A stretch of 64,000 nucleotides of DNA from Lamellibrachia columna (taxonomy: Eukaryota > Annelida > Polychaeta > Sabellida > Siboglinidae), in contig OY759270.1 in assembly GCA_963662155.1 (NCBI GenBank), positions 8,834,461-8,898,460 of the forward strand, given 5' to 3'. Positions 1 through 15,000 of the stretch are shown here, in pieces. The notes beneath the pieces were generated by a model that worked only from the letters and a program-made list of their open reading frames with translations, did no database searches and had not been told where the DNA came from. Position numbers and translations under genes: made by a program. Every line of letters starts with the position of its first letter. Positions within the stretch are counted from its first letter, which is position 1.

Positions 1-55
1 CCTTACCCTTCTTCTTCTTTTGTTTCTCCCACACCTTCGGCTTGCGCGCCGCCAC
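1..55 (-). CDS. SEC63: SEC63 exon 15 (partial or ending at the window edge)
   Basis: The acceptor is TGACGCAG. It encodes VAARKPKVWEKQKKKKGK, the basic Lys-rich linker found in the cytosolic domain. A possible donor (GTAAGG) sits at positions 6-1, so the exon may end at 7 or continue off the window. Phase 0 in. Confidence 0.8.
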   Translation of the reverse strand, partial: MAARKPKVWEKQKKKKGK

Positions 56-3000
56 CTGCGTCACATCACTCGATGTCACTCAATGTCACCAACATGTCAC
101 TAGGGATTTATAAATCCGTCCTCAATTCATTTAGCTCGCTGCAAATCAGGTTCACTGATGTTCAAATCAAATCAAAATAGAGCATGAACAGTTTAAGTAA
201 TGTGCCCAGTCGGTTTAGTAACAGTGAATACCTTCGTTAAAATCACCGAAAGTATTGACTCTGATCATTAGGTCAGGTAACTTGCGAAAGCATTATGTAT
301 AGATAACTGCACCATTTTAGTCCTTTTTTGACGAATTTTGAATAAATCCAGTAAAAAATATTTTAATAGTTTGTCCGATGGTTTGACCAAAAAGTAAATA
401 ACACATTTGCACAAATGGGCTAGCATGTCGATACTGAATAGATTTGATCTTTTGCAAAATGAGGCTGGAACAAGATGAGTGAAAAATTTTAACGTAGGAG
501 GAACCTTTAAAAGTGAATAAGGGATAATGGGATGAGGGAGACAGTCTACCTGTTCCTCAGTGGGAGACGGATAATGGGGTGGGGGAGACAGTCTACCTGT
601 TCCTCAGTGGGAGACAGGGATAATGGGTTGGGGGAGACAGTCTACCTGTTCCTCGGTGGGAGACAGGGATAATGGGATGAGGGAGACAGTCTAACTGTTC
701 CTCAGTGGGAGACAGGGATAATGGGATGGGGGAGACAGTCTACCTGTTCCTAAGTGGGAGACAGGGATAATGGGGTGGGGGAGACAGTCTACCTGTTCCT
801 AAGTGGGAGACAGGGATAATGGGATGAGGGAGACAGTCTACCTGTTCCTCAGTGGGCGACAGGGATAATGGGATGAGGGAGACAGTCTACCTGTTCCTCA
901 GTGGGCGACAGGGATAATGGGATGAGGGAGACAGTCTACCTGTTCCTCAGTGGGAGACAGGGATAATGGGATGGGGGAGACAGTCTACCTGTTCCTAAGT
1001 GGGAGACAGGGATAATGGGATGAGGGAGACAGTCTACCTGTTCCTCAGTGGGCGACAGGGATAATGGGATGAGGGAGACAGTCTACCTGTTCCTATGTGG
1101 GAGACAGGGATAATGGGATGGGGGAGACAGTCTACCTGTTCCTTGGTGGGAGACAGGGATAATGGGATGGGGGAGACAGTCTACCTGTTCCTCAGTGGGC
1201 GACAGGGATAATGGGATGGGGGAGACAGTCTACCTGTTCCTCGGTGGGAGACAGGGATAATGGGATGAGGGAGACAGTCTACCTGTTCCTCAGTGGGAGA
1301 CAGGGATAATGGGATGGGGGAGACAGTCTACCTGTTCCTCAGTGGGCGACAGGGATAATGGGATGAGGGAGACAGTCTACCTGTTCCTAAGTGGGAGACA
1401 GGGATAATGGGATGGGGGAGACAGTCTACCTGTTCCTTGGTGGGAGACAGGGATAATGGGATGGGGGAGACAGTCTACCTGTTCCTTGGTGGGAGACAGG
1501 GATAATGGGATGGGGGAGACAGTCTACCTGTTCCTAAGTGGGAGACAGGGATAATGGGATGGGGGAGACAGTCTACCTGTTCCTAAGTGGGAGACAGGGA
1601 TAATGGGATGGGGGAGACAGTCTACCTGTTCCTTGGTGGGAGACAGGGATAATGGGATGGGGGAGACAGTCTACCTGTTCCTCAGTGGGAGACAGGGATA
1701 ATGGGATGAGGGAGACAGTCTACCTGTTCCTCAGTGGGCGACAGGGATAATGGGATGAGGGAGACAGTGTACCTGTTCCTCAGTGGGAGACAGGGATAAT
1801 GGGGTGGGGGAGACAGTCTACCTGTTCCTCAGTGGGAGACAGGGATAATGGGATGGAGGAGACAGTCTACCTGTTCCTAAGTGGGAGACAGGGATAATGG
1901 GATGAGGGAGACAGTGTACCTGTTCCTCAGTGGGAGACAGGGATAATGGAGTGGGGGAGACAGTCTACCTGTTCCTCAGTGGGAGACAGGGATAATGGGT
2001 TGGGGGAGACAGTCTACCTGTTCCTCGGTGGGAGACAGGGATAATGGGATGAGGGAGACAGTCTACCTGTTCCTCAGTGGGAGACAGGGATAATGGGTTG
2101 GGGGAGACAGTCTACCTGTTCCACGGTGGGAGACAGGGATAATGGGATGAGGGAGACAGTCTACCTGTTCCTCAGTGGGCGACAGGGATAATGGGATGAG
2201 GGAGACAGTCTACCTGTTCCTAAGTGGGAGACAGGGATAATGGGATGGGGGAGACAGTCTACCTGTTCCTCAGTGGGAGACAGGGATAATGGGTTGGGGG
2301 AGACAGTCTACCTGTTCCTCGGTGGGAGACAGGGATAATGGGATGAGGGAGACAGTCTACCTGTTCCTCAGTGGGCGACAGGGATAATGGGATGGGGGAG
2401 ATAGTCTACCTGTTCCTCAGTGGGCGACAGGGATAATGGGATGGGGGAGACAGTCTACCTGTTCCTCGGTGGGAGACAGGGATAATGGGATGGGGGAGAC
2501 AGTATACCTGTTCCTAAGTGGGAGACAGGGATAATGGGATGAGGGAGACAGGGATAATGGGATGGGGGAGACAGTCTACCTGTTCCTCAGTGGGCGACAG
2601 GGATAATGGGATGGGGGAGACAGTCTACCTGTTCCTCAGTGGGCGACAGGGATAATGGGATGAGGGAGACAGTCTACCTGTTCCTCAGTGGGCGACAGGG
2701 ATAATGGGATGGGGGAGACAGTCTACCTGTTCCTCAGTAGGCGACAGGGATAATGGGATGGGGGAGACAGTCTACCTGTTCCTCAGTGGGAGACAGGGAT
2801 AATGGGATGAGGGAGACAGTCTACCTGTTCCTCAGTGGGAGACAGGGATAATGGGATGAGGGAGACAGTCTACCTGTTCCTCGGTGGGAGACAGGGATAA
2901 TGGGATGGGGGAGACAGTCTACCTGTTCCTCGGTGGGAGACAGGGATAATGGGATGAGGGAGACAGTATACCTGTTCCTCAGTGGGAGACAGGGATAATG

Positions 3001-6000
3001 GGATGGGGGAGACAGTCTACCTGTTCCTCAGTGGGCAACAGGGATAATGGGATGGGGGAGACAGTCTACCTGTTCCTCAGTGGGCGATAGGGATAATGGG
3101 ATGGGGGAGACAGTCTACCTGTTCCTCAGTGGGAGACAGGGATAATGGGATGAGGGAGACAGTCTACCTGTTCCTCGGTGGGAGACAGGGATAATGGGAT
3201 GGGGGAGACAGTCTACCTGTTCCTCGGTGGGAGACAGGGATAATGGGATGGGGGAGACAGCCTACCTGTTCCTCGGTGGGAGACAGGGATAATGGGATGG
3301 GGGAGACAGTCTACCTGTTCCTCGGTGGGAGACAGGGATAATGGGATGGGGGAGACAGTATACCTGTTCCTAAGTGGGAGACAGGGATAATGGGATGGGG
3401 GAGACAGTCTACCTGTTCCTCGGTGGGAGACAGGGATAATGGGATGAGGGAGACAGTCTACCTGTTCCTCAGTGGGAGACAGGGATAATGGGATGGGGGA
3501 GACAGTCTACCTGTTCCTCAGTGGGCGACAGGGATAATGGGATGGGGGAGACAGTCTACCTGTTCCTCGGTGGGAGACAGGGATAATGGGATGGGGGAGA
3601 CAGTCTACCTGTTCCTCAGTGGGCGACAGGGATAATGGGATGGGGGAGACAGTCTACCTGTTCCTCGGTGGAAGACAGGGATAATGGGATGGGGGAGACA
3701 GTGTACCTGTTCCTCAGTGGGAGACAGGGATAACGGGATGAGGGAGACAATCAACCTGTTCCTCAGTGGGAGACAGGGATAATGGGATGGGGGAGACAGT
3801 GTACCTGTTCCTCGGTGGGAGACAGGGATAACGGGATGAGGGAGACAATCTACCTGTTCCTCAGTAGGAGGCAGGTAACATGTTGGGGGAGACAGTCTAT
3901 CTGTTCCTCGGTGGGAGACAGAGATAATGGGATGAGGGAGACAGCCTACCTGTTCCTCAGTGGGACACGGACAACAGGATGAGGGAGGCAGTCTATCTGT
4001 TCCTCGGTGGGAGCCAGGTATAACGGGATGAGGGAGACAGCCTACCTGTTCTTCAGTGGGAAACACGGATAACAGGGTGAGGGAGACAGCCTACCTGTTC
4101 GTCGGTGGGAGCCTTCTCCTCCTCGTCCTCCTCAATCTCCTTCACTTCCTCTGAGGCTATATCCTCTATCTTCCCCTCTACATTCAGCAACACCTCCATG
4201 TTCTGTCTGTTTAGATTCACGGTTACCGTGACGATGGACCCAGCCGTGATGGTCGGATCCTCTTCATCAATGACTGTTGGGAGAAAATGGCAACAGATGA
4301 AACAAACCGACTGGAAGCACTATGTTGTCACAGTGGACTCCACTTAATCAAATCACTTCGGGCAGCAGATGAAACAAACCAACTGGAAGCACTATGTTGT
4401 CACAGTGGACTCCACTTAATCAAATCACTTCGGGCAACAGATGAAACAAACCGACTGGAAGCACTATGTTATCACAGTGGACTCCACTTAATCAAATCAC
4501 TTCGGGCAGCAGATGAAACAAACCAACTGGAAGCACTATGTTGTCACAGTGGACTCCACTTAATCAAATCACTTCGGGCAACAGATGAAACAAACCAACT
4601 GGAAGCACTATGTTGTCACAGTGGACTCCACTTAATCAAATCACTTCGGGCAGCAGATGAAACAAACCAACTGGAAGCACTATGTTGTCACAGTGGACTC
4701 CACTTAATCAAATCACTTCGGGCAGCAGATGAAACAAACCAACTGGAAGCACTATGTTGTCACAGTGGACTCCACGTAATCAAATCACTTCGGGCAACAG
4801 ATGAAACAAACCGACTGGAAGCACTATGTTGTCACAGTGGACTCCACTTAATCAAATCACTTCGGGTAGCAGATGAAACAAACCAACTGGAAGCACTATG
4901 TTGTCACAGTGGACTCCACTTAATCAAATCACTTCGGGCAACAGATGAAACAAACCGACTGGAAGCACTATGTTATCACAGTGGACTCCACTTAATCAAA
5001 TCACTTCGGGCAGCAGATGAAACAAACCAACTGGAAGCACTATGTTGTCACAGTGGACTCCACTTAATCAAATCACTTCGGGCAGCAGATGAAACAAACC
5101 AACTGGAAGCACTATGTTGTCACAGTGGACTCCACTTAATCAAATCACTTCGGGCAACAGATGAAACAAACCGACTGGAAGCACTATGTTATCACAGTGG
5201 ACTCCACTTAATCAAATCACTTCGGGCAACAGATGAAACAAACCAACTGGAAGCACTATGTTGTCACAGTGGAATCCACTTAATCAAATCACTTCGGGCA
5301 ACAGATGAAACAAACCAACTGGAAGCACTATGTTGTCACAGTGGACTCCACTTAATCAAATCACTTCGGGCAGAAAATGAAACAAACCAACTGGAAGCAC
5401 TATGTTGTCACAGTGGACTCCACTTAATCAAATCACTTCGGGCAACAGATGAAACAAACCGACTGGAAGCACTATGTTATCACAGTGGACTCCACTTAAT
5501 CAAATCACTTCGGGCAACAGATGAAACAAACCAACTGGAAGCACTATGTTATCACAGTGGACTCCACTTAATCAAATCACTTCAGGCAACAGATGAAACA
5601 AACCAACTGGAAGCACTATGTTGTCACAGTGGACTCCACTTAATCAAATCACTTCGGGCAGCAGATGAAACAAACCAACTGGAAGTACTATGTTGTCACA
5701 GTGGACTCCACTTAATCAAATCACTTCGGGCAGCAGATGAAACAAACCAACTGGAAGCACTATGTTGTCACAGTGGACTCCACTTAATCAAATCACTTCG
5801 GGCAACATGATTCTATTAAGCAGATGATTCACATTTTAAGCAAATAAAAAATATAATTACTGCATAATAGCAAAAAATTGAGTAAATTGGTATTTTTTTA
5901 TGAAAAATTTTCTTACCTAGATTAAAGTTGCAAATTAGTTACATAATTGTTGTGAAAGCTTGTCCATATTGCAACGGCTAGTCAATAATATTTCCGTTTA

Positions 6001-9000
6001 TGTAATGTTTTATCGTTTTACCTGTAAAATGTATAATTTTTCGTGTTTTTTTAATCACAATGTTTTTCTAGGAAAACCTCTTATTTCATGCTACAATTCA
6101 TTGTTTTTCATCAACTCATTCTACTAACTAGCAGACGTAATGTGGAACATTTTAACACAGCAGGAATAGGGAATGATTCAATCTCAGCCATTTTTATTCT
6201 ACTAAACAGTCGCTACCCGCGATTATGTTAAGCATGCATCCTCAACTGATTTAACTTATCGGGAATCCAGTTCATTGATGTCCTGATATGTAGTGTATGA
6301 GTAAGTAATTCAAGTAATATCCGCAGTTGGTTTAATAAAAAAATGCGTATTTGTTTTTCTCAAATCATTGAAAAAATTGACTTTAGTTGTTAGATCTGGT
6401 GAGGCTCAAAATACTGGATATCCAAAATGGTAAACACTTCCATCCTCTTGCAGATCACAAGACCAAGTTACGAAATTTCACCAAGGGTGAAATTCGCGAG
6501 TTCAATTTTCACTTCAATAAATTCTGCAGAATTAAATAATTTAATAGTTTGTCTGATGATTTCACAAAAACTACATACAAAAGTTGCACAAACTGGCTAA
6601 CATGTCGTAGCAGATACTAGGTAGGTTTGAATTTTCGCAAAATGAATTTGAAATGAGACGACCAAAAAGATCTAATTGATGAGGCACCTTTAAGCGGAGT
6701 TCACGGTATCATTATTATTGCAGTGCAATGCACCAGAAAAAAAAAGACATCAGTGGTCATTTTGTTGGTGAAATCGTAATCATAGTAAATTTTAATCATT
6801 TACACTATCAGCTCCATTCCAAATTGTAAATTATGTTAAACACAACCATTTCCTATATTCAGCTACAACCAGTTACAATGCACATATGTAATCGATTACA
6901 ATAAAAATCCATTGGCCACCGCCGATCTACGTCTCAAAATAAATGCCTCAAAGGTAGTCAGGACACACCTTCTGTTTTGACGGTCATCTCTACGTAGGGC
7001 AGATTGGCGCACACATTCATGACATTAGCGTACTCGTCGTCTGCCAGGGTGCGCAGCAGTGCTCTCCGCTCGTCCTCACGCATACTCACCAGCTGGCGGA
7101 TGTTGCGAATATTCCGCTGAAATAACAATAACTAACTGAACAAGTTGCACGTCTACAGACTGGGACAAGGGATGTACTTTTTATTCCCAGACTTGAAACA
7201 AATATCGGAACTAGGGCTTTCTCGGTTGCTGCGCCAACTCTTTGTAATTCACACTCTGTTAGTGTTAAATAGAAAAACAATACAATTTCACAGTCATCTG
7301 AAGACTTTTAACCGTGCTTAATCTCCATATTCACCCATCTGGTGACAACTCTAGCATTGTATATCGATTCTGAGGTAGCCAAACACTTTCGTTTTGATGC
7401 ACTTCTGGGCTCTGCTGTCCGATGATTTAGACGCGATAAAGTTCTTGTATTATTATTATTTGGCCTACCTATATATTTCTCTGGGAAGACAGGAAGTTTA
7501 GTACAGTACTAGTGGTGATAAATATCTAAAATATATCTTGCAATATTGGCGACCACTGTTAAACAACTTTAACCGAGTATGCCATAAACAAGAAACAGTT
7601 GGATCACATAGAATTGGCATACTACATCTATAGGGGTAAGACCACTGTTGACCTTCCTGTTTATTGTTTCACACGAATGTAGGGTGTATAAAATTGCGAT
7701 ATGTGAATTTAAACAATTCATATGATGTGACATGAGTGCAACTGAGCAGGCATATTCACAGGTTTGTTTGTAGAAGCTATTGGCTATGAAATGGTGCATT
7801 TTTTTGAGAGTTTAACAGGCGGAGGGATTTATGGGAATTTTTCTGCTATGGGCCACGTGGGCGCATGAATACGTGGCTATTTTTGTCAAAATTGATGGGC
7901 ATCGCACGTTGGGGCATTTTTTTATTTTTTATTTTGTCAGCATGTCAATGAGATGATGGCAGTTGCTGTGAAAAATTTTCAGAATTTTTGATGGTCACGT
8001 GTTTTCTTATAATCAGACAAAACGTTAACATGTCCACCAATGCAATTCTCAACAGTGGTCTGACTCCTGTACAACAAAGCAGTTTGTGACTGTATGTCTC
8101 TGTGTTCCCTTCTATCTCCACCAGAGTCTCATGTATGGAGCTGAAATTTTTTACATAAAAATAAAAAAATTCCCCCAGGGGATGGGGACATTATGAAGGA
8201 ATCAATGTGGTGTTTGATGTAGATTATGTAACTCAAAACAGTAGGAGTTTGTAGTTAGTACAATTGCTGGCAACACTATACACGTTTTTTAGTTACATGA
8301 TTTACACCAAACAGTTGTACATGATTTTGGAGGCATGAAGTTGTCAGTATCATTGCTCTACCAAAACTTGACTGGACAATGCACGGAGTCATAAGCTCCT
8401 GCAGTGACCGTCCTTTCCCCATCATACAACATTGGGTAACTCGGCTAGTTAAACATATAATGATATATCTACTTTCTACCCACTGATGACCGTACCTTGC
8501 GGGTGACAAAGTGTCGTAGCTGGTCTTCAGAGATGTGAGGCAACTGTAGCAGCGAACTCTTGTTGTCCCACAATGCCTGTACGACCATCTGACTCACTTT
8601 CATGATGTTCTCAACCGTCGTCAGCCGAGGCATCTTGGAAACTAACACACACAACACTATGTAAGCCATCTCGTTAAACGCAGCCAACAAACATCTTGGA
8701 AACTAACACAAACACCACTTCGTAACACATCTCGTCAAACACAGCCAATAAACACGGCTAGACTGTGCACATTTAATGCTACGCTGTTGTCCACTTAGCT
8801 GCAAGACCTCGAAATGTTTTCTTTTTAATATGGTGAACTGCTTAATGGTAATTAACAATAACACATTTCCTTCAGGTAAGGTCATCTCTATTATTCATCA
8901 AATAAATCTGTTTCATACCGCACGTATATATTTTTTGCATGTAACACATTTTTGAAACAATTCCCAAGGAAGGAAGAGAACATTAAAATGCCAACAGACT

Positions 9001-12000
9001 AGGAGTAAACTTGGGAAAAACTATGCTGCCCCTTAATTGAGCGTACCAGCCAAACCGGGGTCTAGGCAATGACTTATCTACACACTGCCATTCGGTTAGA
9101 CAGGTCTGCGCCAAGGGAACATATAGTGTATCAGTTAAGAGTAACTTCAAACAATCAATCAACATATTTATATCTACAAACACATAATTATGCAGATAGT
9201 AGTGAGACCATCTCGTTGTGTTAATTCATCTAATTCAGCTGATCGCAAATCAGGTTTGTTGATATTCAAATATGCAGTGCATGACTTTTCCCTTTTCTCG
9301 CCGAATTTTAACCTGATCCGGTCAAAAACGACTAAATAGTTTGTCGGATGATTTCATAAAAAATAAATAGAATATTTACACAAACAAAGTAGCAAGTCGT
9401 ATTGAATCCTAGACTGGTTTGATCTTTCATAAAATTATTCCATAACAAGACAAGCTAATAAAATTGTATTTAGGAAGGAGCCATAAAACTCACCTCTGCC
9501 AGCGTGCGCCATGGTGACCAGTTGAGCCACGATATTTATCATCTCGTTGAGCAGATATAGGCATTTCTTCAGGCAGTAGTCCTTGTCTGAAATGACCAGT
9601 ATAAACTGTCAGCCACAGTAGCTATGAAATTGAGTGTGATGAAATGCAACACCTGCTACCATAACTTACCAATGTTGAGAATTTCCATTGACTAAAGGTG
9701 GGATGATAAAATATTCACAGCAAAGCTATTATAAACATTGACCTTTTACGGAAATGCCAAAACATGTCTGTTCAAACCAAGCACAGAATAAATGATCATC
9801 TCCACGTTTGGAAGTGACTTCTTTGTGGTGTTTAATTTACAGGTAATTGAACTTTATTCAACACATTTAGTCTTCATACAGACATCATTAATTTACATGA
9901 ACACATATTGATTGATTTCTAGTTGTTTCCAGCACTCAGCACTCTTAACTGACTAGTCTGTATATGTTGTTGCTATTACGATTTGATGATGTAATGAGAT
10001 CTCATTCAACTAGTCAGCCTTTTTCGGAACATTATTGTTAAGCCAACCTTTGTGCTGGCACTGAGGGTGGTCACTGCCAGGGTGCATATCATCCTTGGTT
10101 ATTTTATGTCCCCAATTACTGAGATGGGACCAACATTACCATGATCATCTGAGTTACGAGGGATATGGTCCCCAATGTTGAGAACCAGGTTTTTACACCA
10201 AGCATGCATATGCCTGGTCCGGGTCTTGAACCAAGCAGGGTTGAAAAAAATAATAATTTTTTTAAATAAATAAAATAAGATTTTTTATTTATTTAAAAAT
10301 CTGTTATATAGACATTTATATAGATGTTTATATTTATAAACTCTTTCAAATGTGTTTTATTCAAATCGATTTGGGTACTTGTCTTAACAGAGGGTACATG
10401 ATGTTTGCTTATATAAAGTTATATAAATTGATTTACAACAGCAACGCAACAGTGTCGTTTTAAAATACATATATAATAATAATATATTTTATTTGATATA
10501 GCGCCAGATCCAATTTTAAAATGTTCGTGGCACTCATTGGGACGAATCCACCTATTAGACAATGTCCACAATGCCTCACCCCCTGTAGCTGCATAATTTG
10601 TCTTGGAAATGAAAGCATGCTGTGTGTCTGTGGTTATAGTCCTGATAATGATTTTATGCTGAGAGTGTGCATTAGCACCTGTCCAGGGCTCTGCCTACTC
10701 TAATGGTCTCTAACCAGACTGCAAACTGGTACAGTATTAGTCTGTAGCCCAGACTGTCTCACTTGAGTCAACATTACTGAATTGATAACAACTAGCACAA
10801 GCTCTAAGTGAACTTTTACTCAGGGCTTCTGACTTGAAAAGATACTTCCTCTGGAAGACAAGTTTGTGTGGCTTCACTGCATTCAGAAAGGGAATAGCTC
10901 AGACATACACAAAACTTTGTTGATCTCGATGCTTGTAGAGAATTATTTGTGTTAAATTCGTATAAAACAACGATTAAAAAAATCGGGAAAAAAATCATAA
11001 ATCAATAATTATTTTTTTGTGTGATTTAAATCATGATTTAAATCATTGATTTAAATCAAACAACTCTGGAACCAAGTCATGCAAAGTGGAGGTGCAAAGT
11101 ACACCCTCTTTTGGAGAATGCAACCAAGTTTTTTTGGGGGTAAATAACATGTCTAATGGTAATACTTGTTATTTTATTAAGTTGCTACATCGAGTTAGCC
11201 GCCCTGGAACACAAGAGAACGTTTTTGAACCAACCAAGCAGCTGTGAAACCCTGACAAACCTACCACGACACTGTTATACCTAGAGAGGAAACTAACCTG
11301 GCTCCAGTGTGTTCTGGGGGAGCTCAAGTCGTGATAGGTGGGCATGGATGAGGCAGCGAGCCTTGATGCTGTAGAGACAACACAGAGGGCGCTCCTTGTT
11401 CTTCTCATTCAGGTAAGGCAGGTTCTTCATCAGCTGTGAACACAAGTTTGTGACACATCAACATTACATGGTCATATTCACATTGCCCAATAACTGCAGT
11501 TAGCATAAATCTAAAGCGCTTTATGTTGAACATTTCTCAGGAAGTTCATTTTCATGATGCTACAATAATTTTCAGGATGCTACAATCATTTTCATGATAA
11601 TTTTTTTATTTACATATCCCAAAGTTTTATTTACCTGTAGAGACTTTTGTCTATCTTATCAGGATGGCCTCCATTGTACATTCTCATCCATGCTAAGGAA
11701 GCCATCTTGATAAGATAGGCAAGAGTCTCAACAGAAAAAATAAACTTGGGGATATGTAAAAAAAAATTGTATTTTCATCTAAAGCATTTGTCATTAAAAG
11801 TGCAGAAAGTTACTAAAATTGGTTTCCTAGCCAGGTTAGGACTTGGTCTCAACCAACTATGAGATTAAACATATAACTGTGTCACCACGTGTCATACAAT
11901 GTGATGACAAATGCACAACAAATTGCTGAACTACGTCACTGTGGTGTCAATGGAGTCTCTTTAACATGACAACAAAGATATCCTATCGACTTGAATTTTC

Positions 12001-15000
12001 TTATACTGTATACTTGTTTGTGGTACATCTTTAATATTCTGTGTCAGAACTTACAACCAATAGTCCTGTTTTTACAACAGCCTTTGAGCTCCCCAGCAGC
12101 TGTCCAATCCACCCTTTTATACCAAATTAATGTTAAAAAATATAAAATGGCATTTTGCACAAGACCTACGTGGCTTCGGCACAAAAATAATTTCCAGAAG
12201 GCTGCCTGTCACGCCGTGTACTTACTCGTGGAATCTGTTCGTTGTCGGATGGTCTCTCGACCACCTCCTGGTTGTACTGTCGGTTGAACTCAAACGACGC
12301 CGCTAACACCATCAGTACGCCTGCAATATATTAAATCAAACAATACAAAACCTCTACCGTCATTAGTCAAAATACCAAGATTATCCCCCATTTGCGCTAG
12401 AACCAATAGCAATAAACTGCAACCATTTACAACTTCTATTACATTACAAAGCACAATCAGGCCTCGACATTAACACTGGCCAGCTGCCCTTTTTGGGGCT
12501 GCCAGGCCATTTCAGACCACAAGTTTTTATATTTTACTGGCTCAGTGGGCCACCATAGTTTCAGATCGCTTTTATACGATTAGTCACAGCCACATGTCAT
12601 CGTTTCAAACGTTTGTTTTTGCCATCCACCCCGGCGCTACAATTAAACACAATCTTCATCTCATCTGCTTTCGTGTAGTCACTCTGTATAGTTGTCACCT
12701 TGTTTTGATATGTACGAGCCTCACAAAATGTCCGCATGGCGTTGCTACTAGCGACGACATGCAGACTTTTTGCATTGCAGACGCCTATATTTTATAAGGG
12801 TTGCGCTGTGTTACCAGTATATCGATGTCGCAGCATTTTCTTCTGTGCGATACGTATTGGCTACGCGATATGCCTTCGACATACCGATTTCATAGACACC
12901 GATTGGTTCACAGACTGTCCGCTAGGTGTCACGGCAGCGCCTAACATGCACTTCAGGACATGCTATAAAACCCAATTGTAACAGCTATGATTGTATACAG
13001 TGTCAGGTCCAATTCGCCCGTCGTATTTTTGAGTATAACTAGCTGTAAAATGCCGATGGTACGCATGCGGGGGCATCATCTGTTGTTCTCGAAACGCAAC
13101 ATGCTGCGGCTTCGACAGGGGCATCTGATTCTCAAACGATTCTAGCAGCAACATTGTCTGCCATGCGGAATACTGACAGAAAGCATAAAAGTAAATCACC
13201 AATGGTAAAAGAAATCACGGCCAAACTCGCATTCTCGACGTACAAGTAATGCGAAGCATCGCAAAAATGTTTTTAATAAAAAAAAAATCGGGCCAGTAAC
13301 GTTTTTGGGGGGCCAGTGACTTTTAAGATCTACTGGCCCGACAAGTCACTGGGTAGAACAGCTTAATGTCGAGGCGTGACAATGGTCGTAAATAAAGTTA
13401 TGGCAGCCCAGTACATCTCACTTCCATCATAAATCTGCAATTATATAATAATCATGACTTCACAGAAAGAATAATAAAATAAAATTCAGGGAATATGTTT
13501 TGATATTATATTTCTCTCCTCAATTCGATTTTTTTATTTATCTAATTTTCCGAAATTGCTTACTTATCAAGTATCCAGCACAACACGCGAGCTCATTTCT
13601 ACTAAATGATTATTTAGATTTTTGTGAAATCACCAGATAAACAATTAAATTATTTTAGCCCAGATCTGGTCAAAATTCAGCAAGAAAAGACCAAAAGTGG
13701 TGTTCACACTTTCATAAGTTAACTAATGATCAAAGTAAATTCTTTCAACGAATTCAACTCTCACCATTTTATTAACCTTACTGAATTACAAATGTTTAAA
13801 TGCACGAACATGATTCACGGGGGGGGGCTAAATCAATTGAAGTGGGAGTTTAACATGTTTACATACATTTAAGCATCAATTGTAGCTATAACAATTAGGA
13901 GTATTCACTATGTAAGTTTGAGCATCATATTTGGCTGTATTCACTACGTATGTTTGAGCATCATATTTGGTTGAATTCACTACACATGCATGAGCGTCAT
14001 ATTTGGCTGTATTCACCACCTACGTTTGAGCATCATATTTGGTTGTATTCACTACGTATGTTTGAGCATCATATTTGGCTGTATTCACCACCTATGTTTG
14101 AGCATCATATTTGGTTGAATTCACTACCTATGTTTGAACATCATATTTGGTTGTATTCACTACCTATGTTTGAGCATCATATTTGGTTGTATTCACTACC
14201 TATGTTTGAACATCATATTTGGCTGTATTCACTACGTATGTTTGAGCATCATATTTGGTTGTATTCACTACACATGTATGAGCATCATATTTGGCTGTAT
14301 TCACCACCTACGTTTGAGCATCATATTTGGTTGTATTCACTACCTATGTTTGAACATCATATTTGGCTGTATTCACTACGTATGTTTGAGCATCATATTT
14401 GGTTGTATTCACTACGTATGTTTGAGCATCATATTTGGCTGTATTCACTACGTATGTTTGAGCATCATATTTGGCTGTATTCACCACATACGTTTGAGTA
14501 TCATATTTGGCTGTATTGACTACGTACGTTTGAGCATCATATTTGGTGTCTTATGGAAGAAGATGAAGTATAGTTGCGTCGTGTCCATGAGGATCTGCTC
14601 GGCACTGTACTTGATTGACCTGTACCACCACGTGCCCTGCAACCAGCACAGTCATTTAACCTGATAAGCCCTGAATTTCTGGGGGAGTTGATTTTGTTTC
14701 AACCCATGGGATTATGAAATGCACTGTAACATGTAAACTCTTCATCAAAACCCTTACAATATATACATATTCTGAATAACATAATGTTTATCTTACCAAG
14801 GGTAATAACACTATCAATGTTATGATTAACTGTGGCTAATTAGCATATAATTAGCATATGTAAACAATTGCAAAGTGAAAAATTAAATACGAAATCTAGT
14901 TTTATTTCATCACTCATGGACAAAATAAAGCACAAAATGAGGCAAGTTTGGTACTGCAAGGTAGGCCTACATGTCCTCTATGACCAGCAAGAGAAATTAT

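Noticed and set aside
4287..5810. 507-codon plus-strand open frame of 24-residue repeats
   Set aside because: It is produced by the 72-bp array lying inside an intron of the minus-strand SEC63 gene. There are no domains, and the period is divisible by three.
14524..14528. Alternative exon 8 donor four bases downstream (AC before GTAGTC)
   Set aside because: It would leave the exon in phase 2, incompatible with exon 9. The donor at 14527 joins in phase and gives the conserved sequence.
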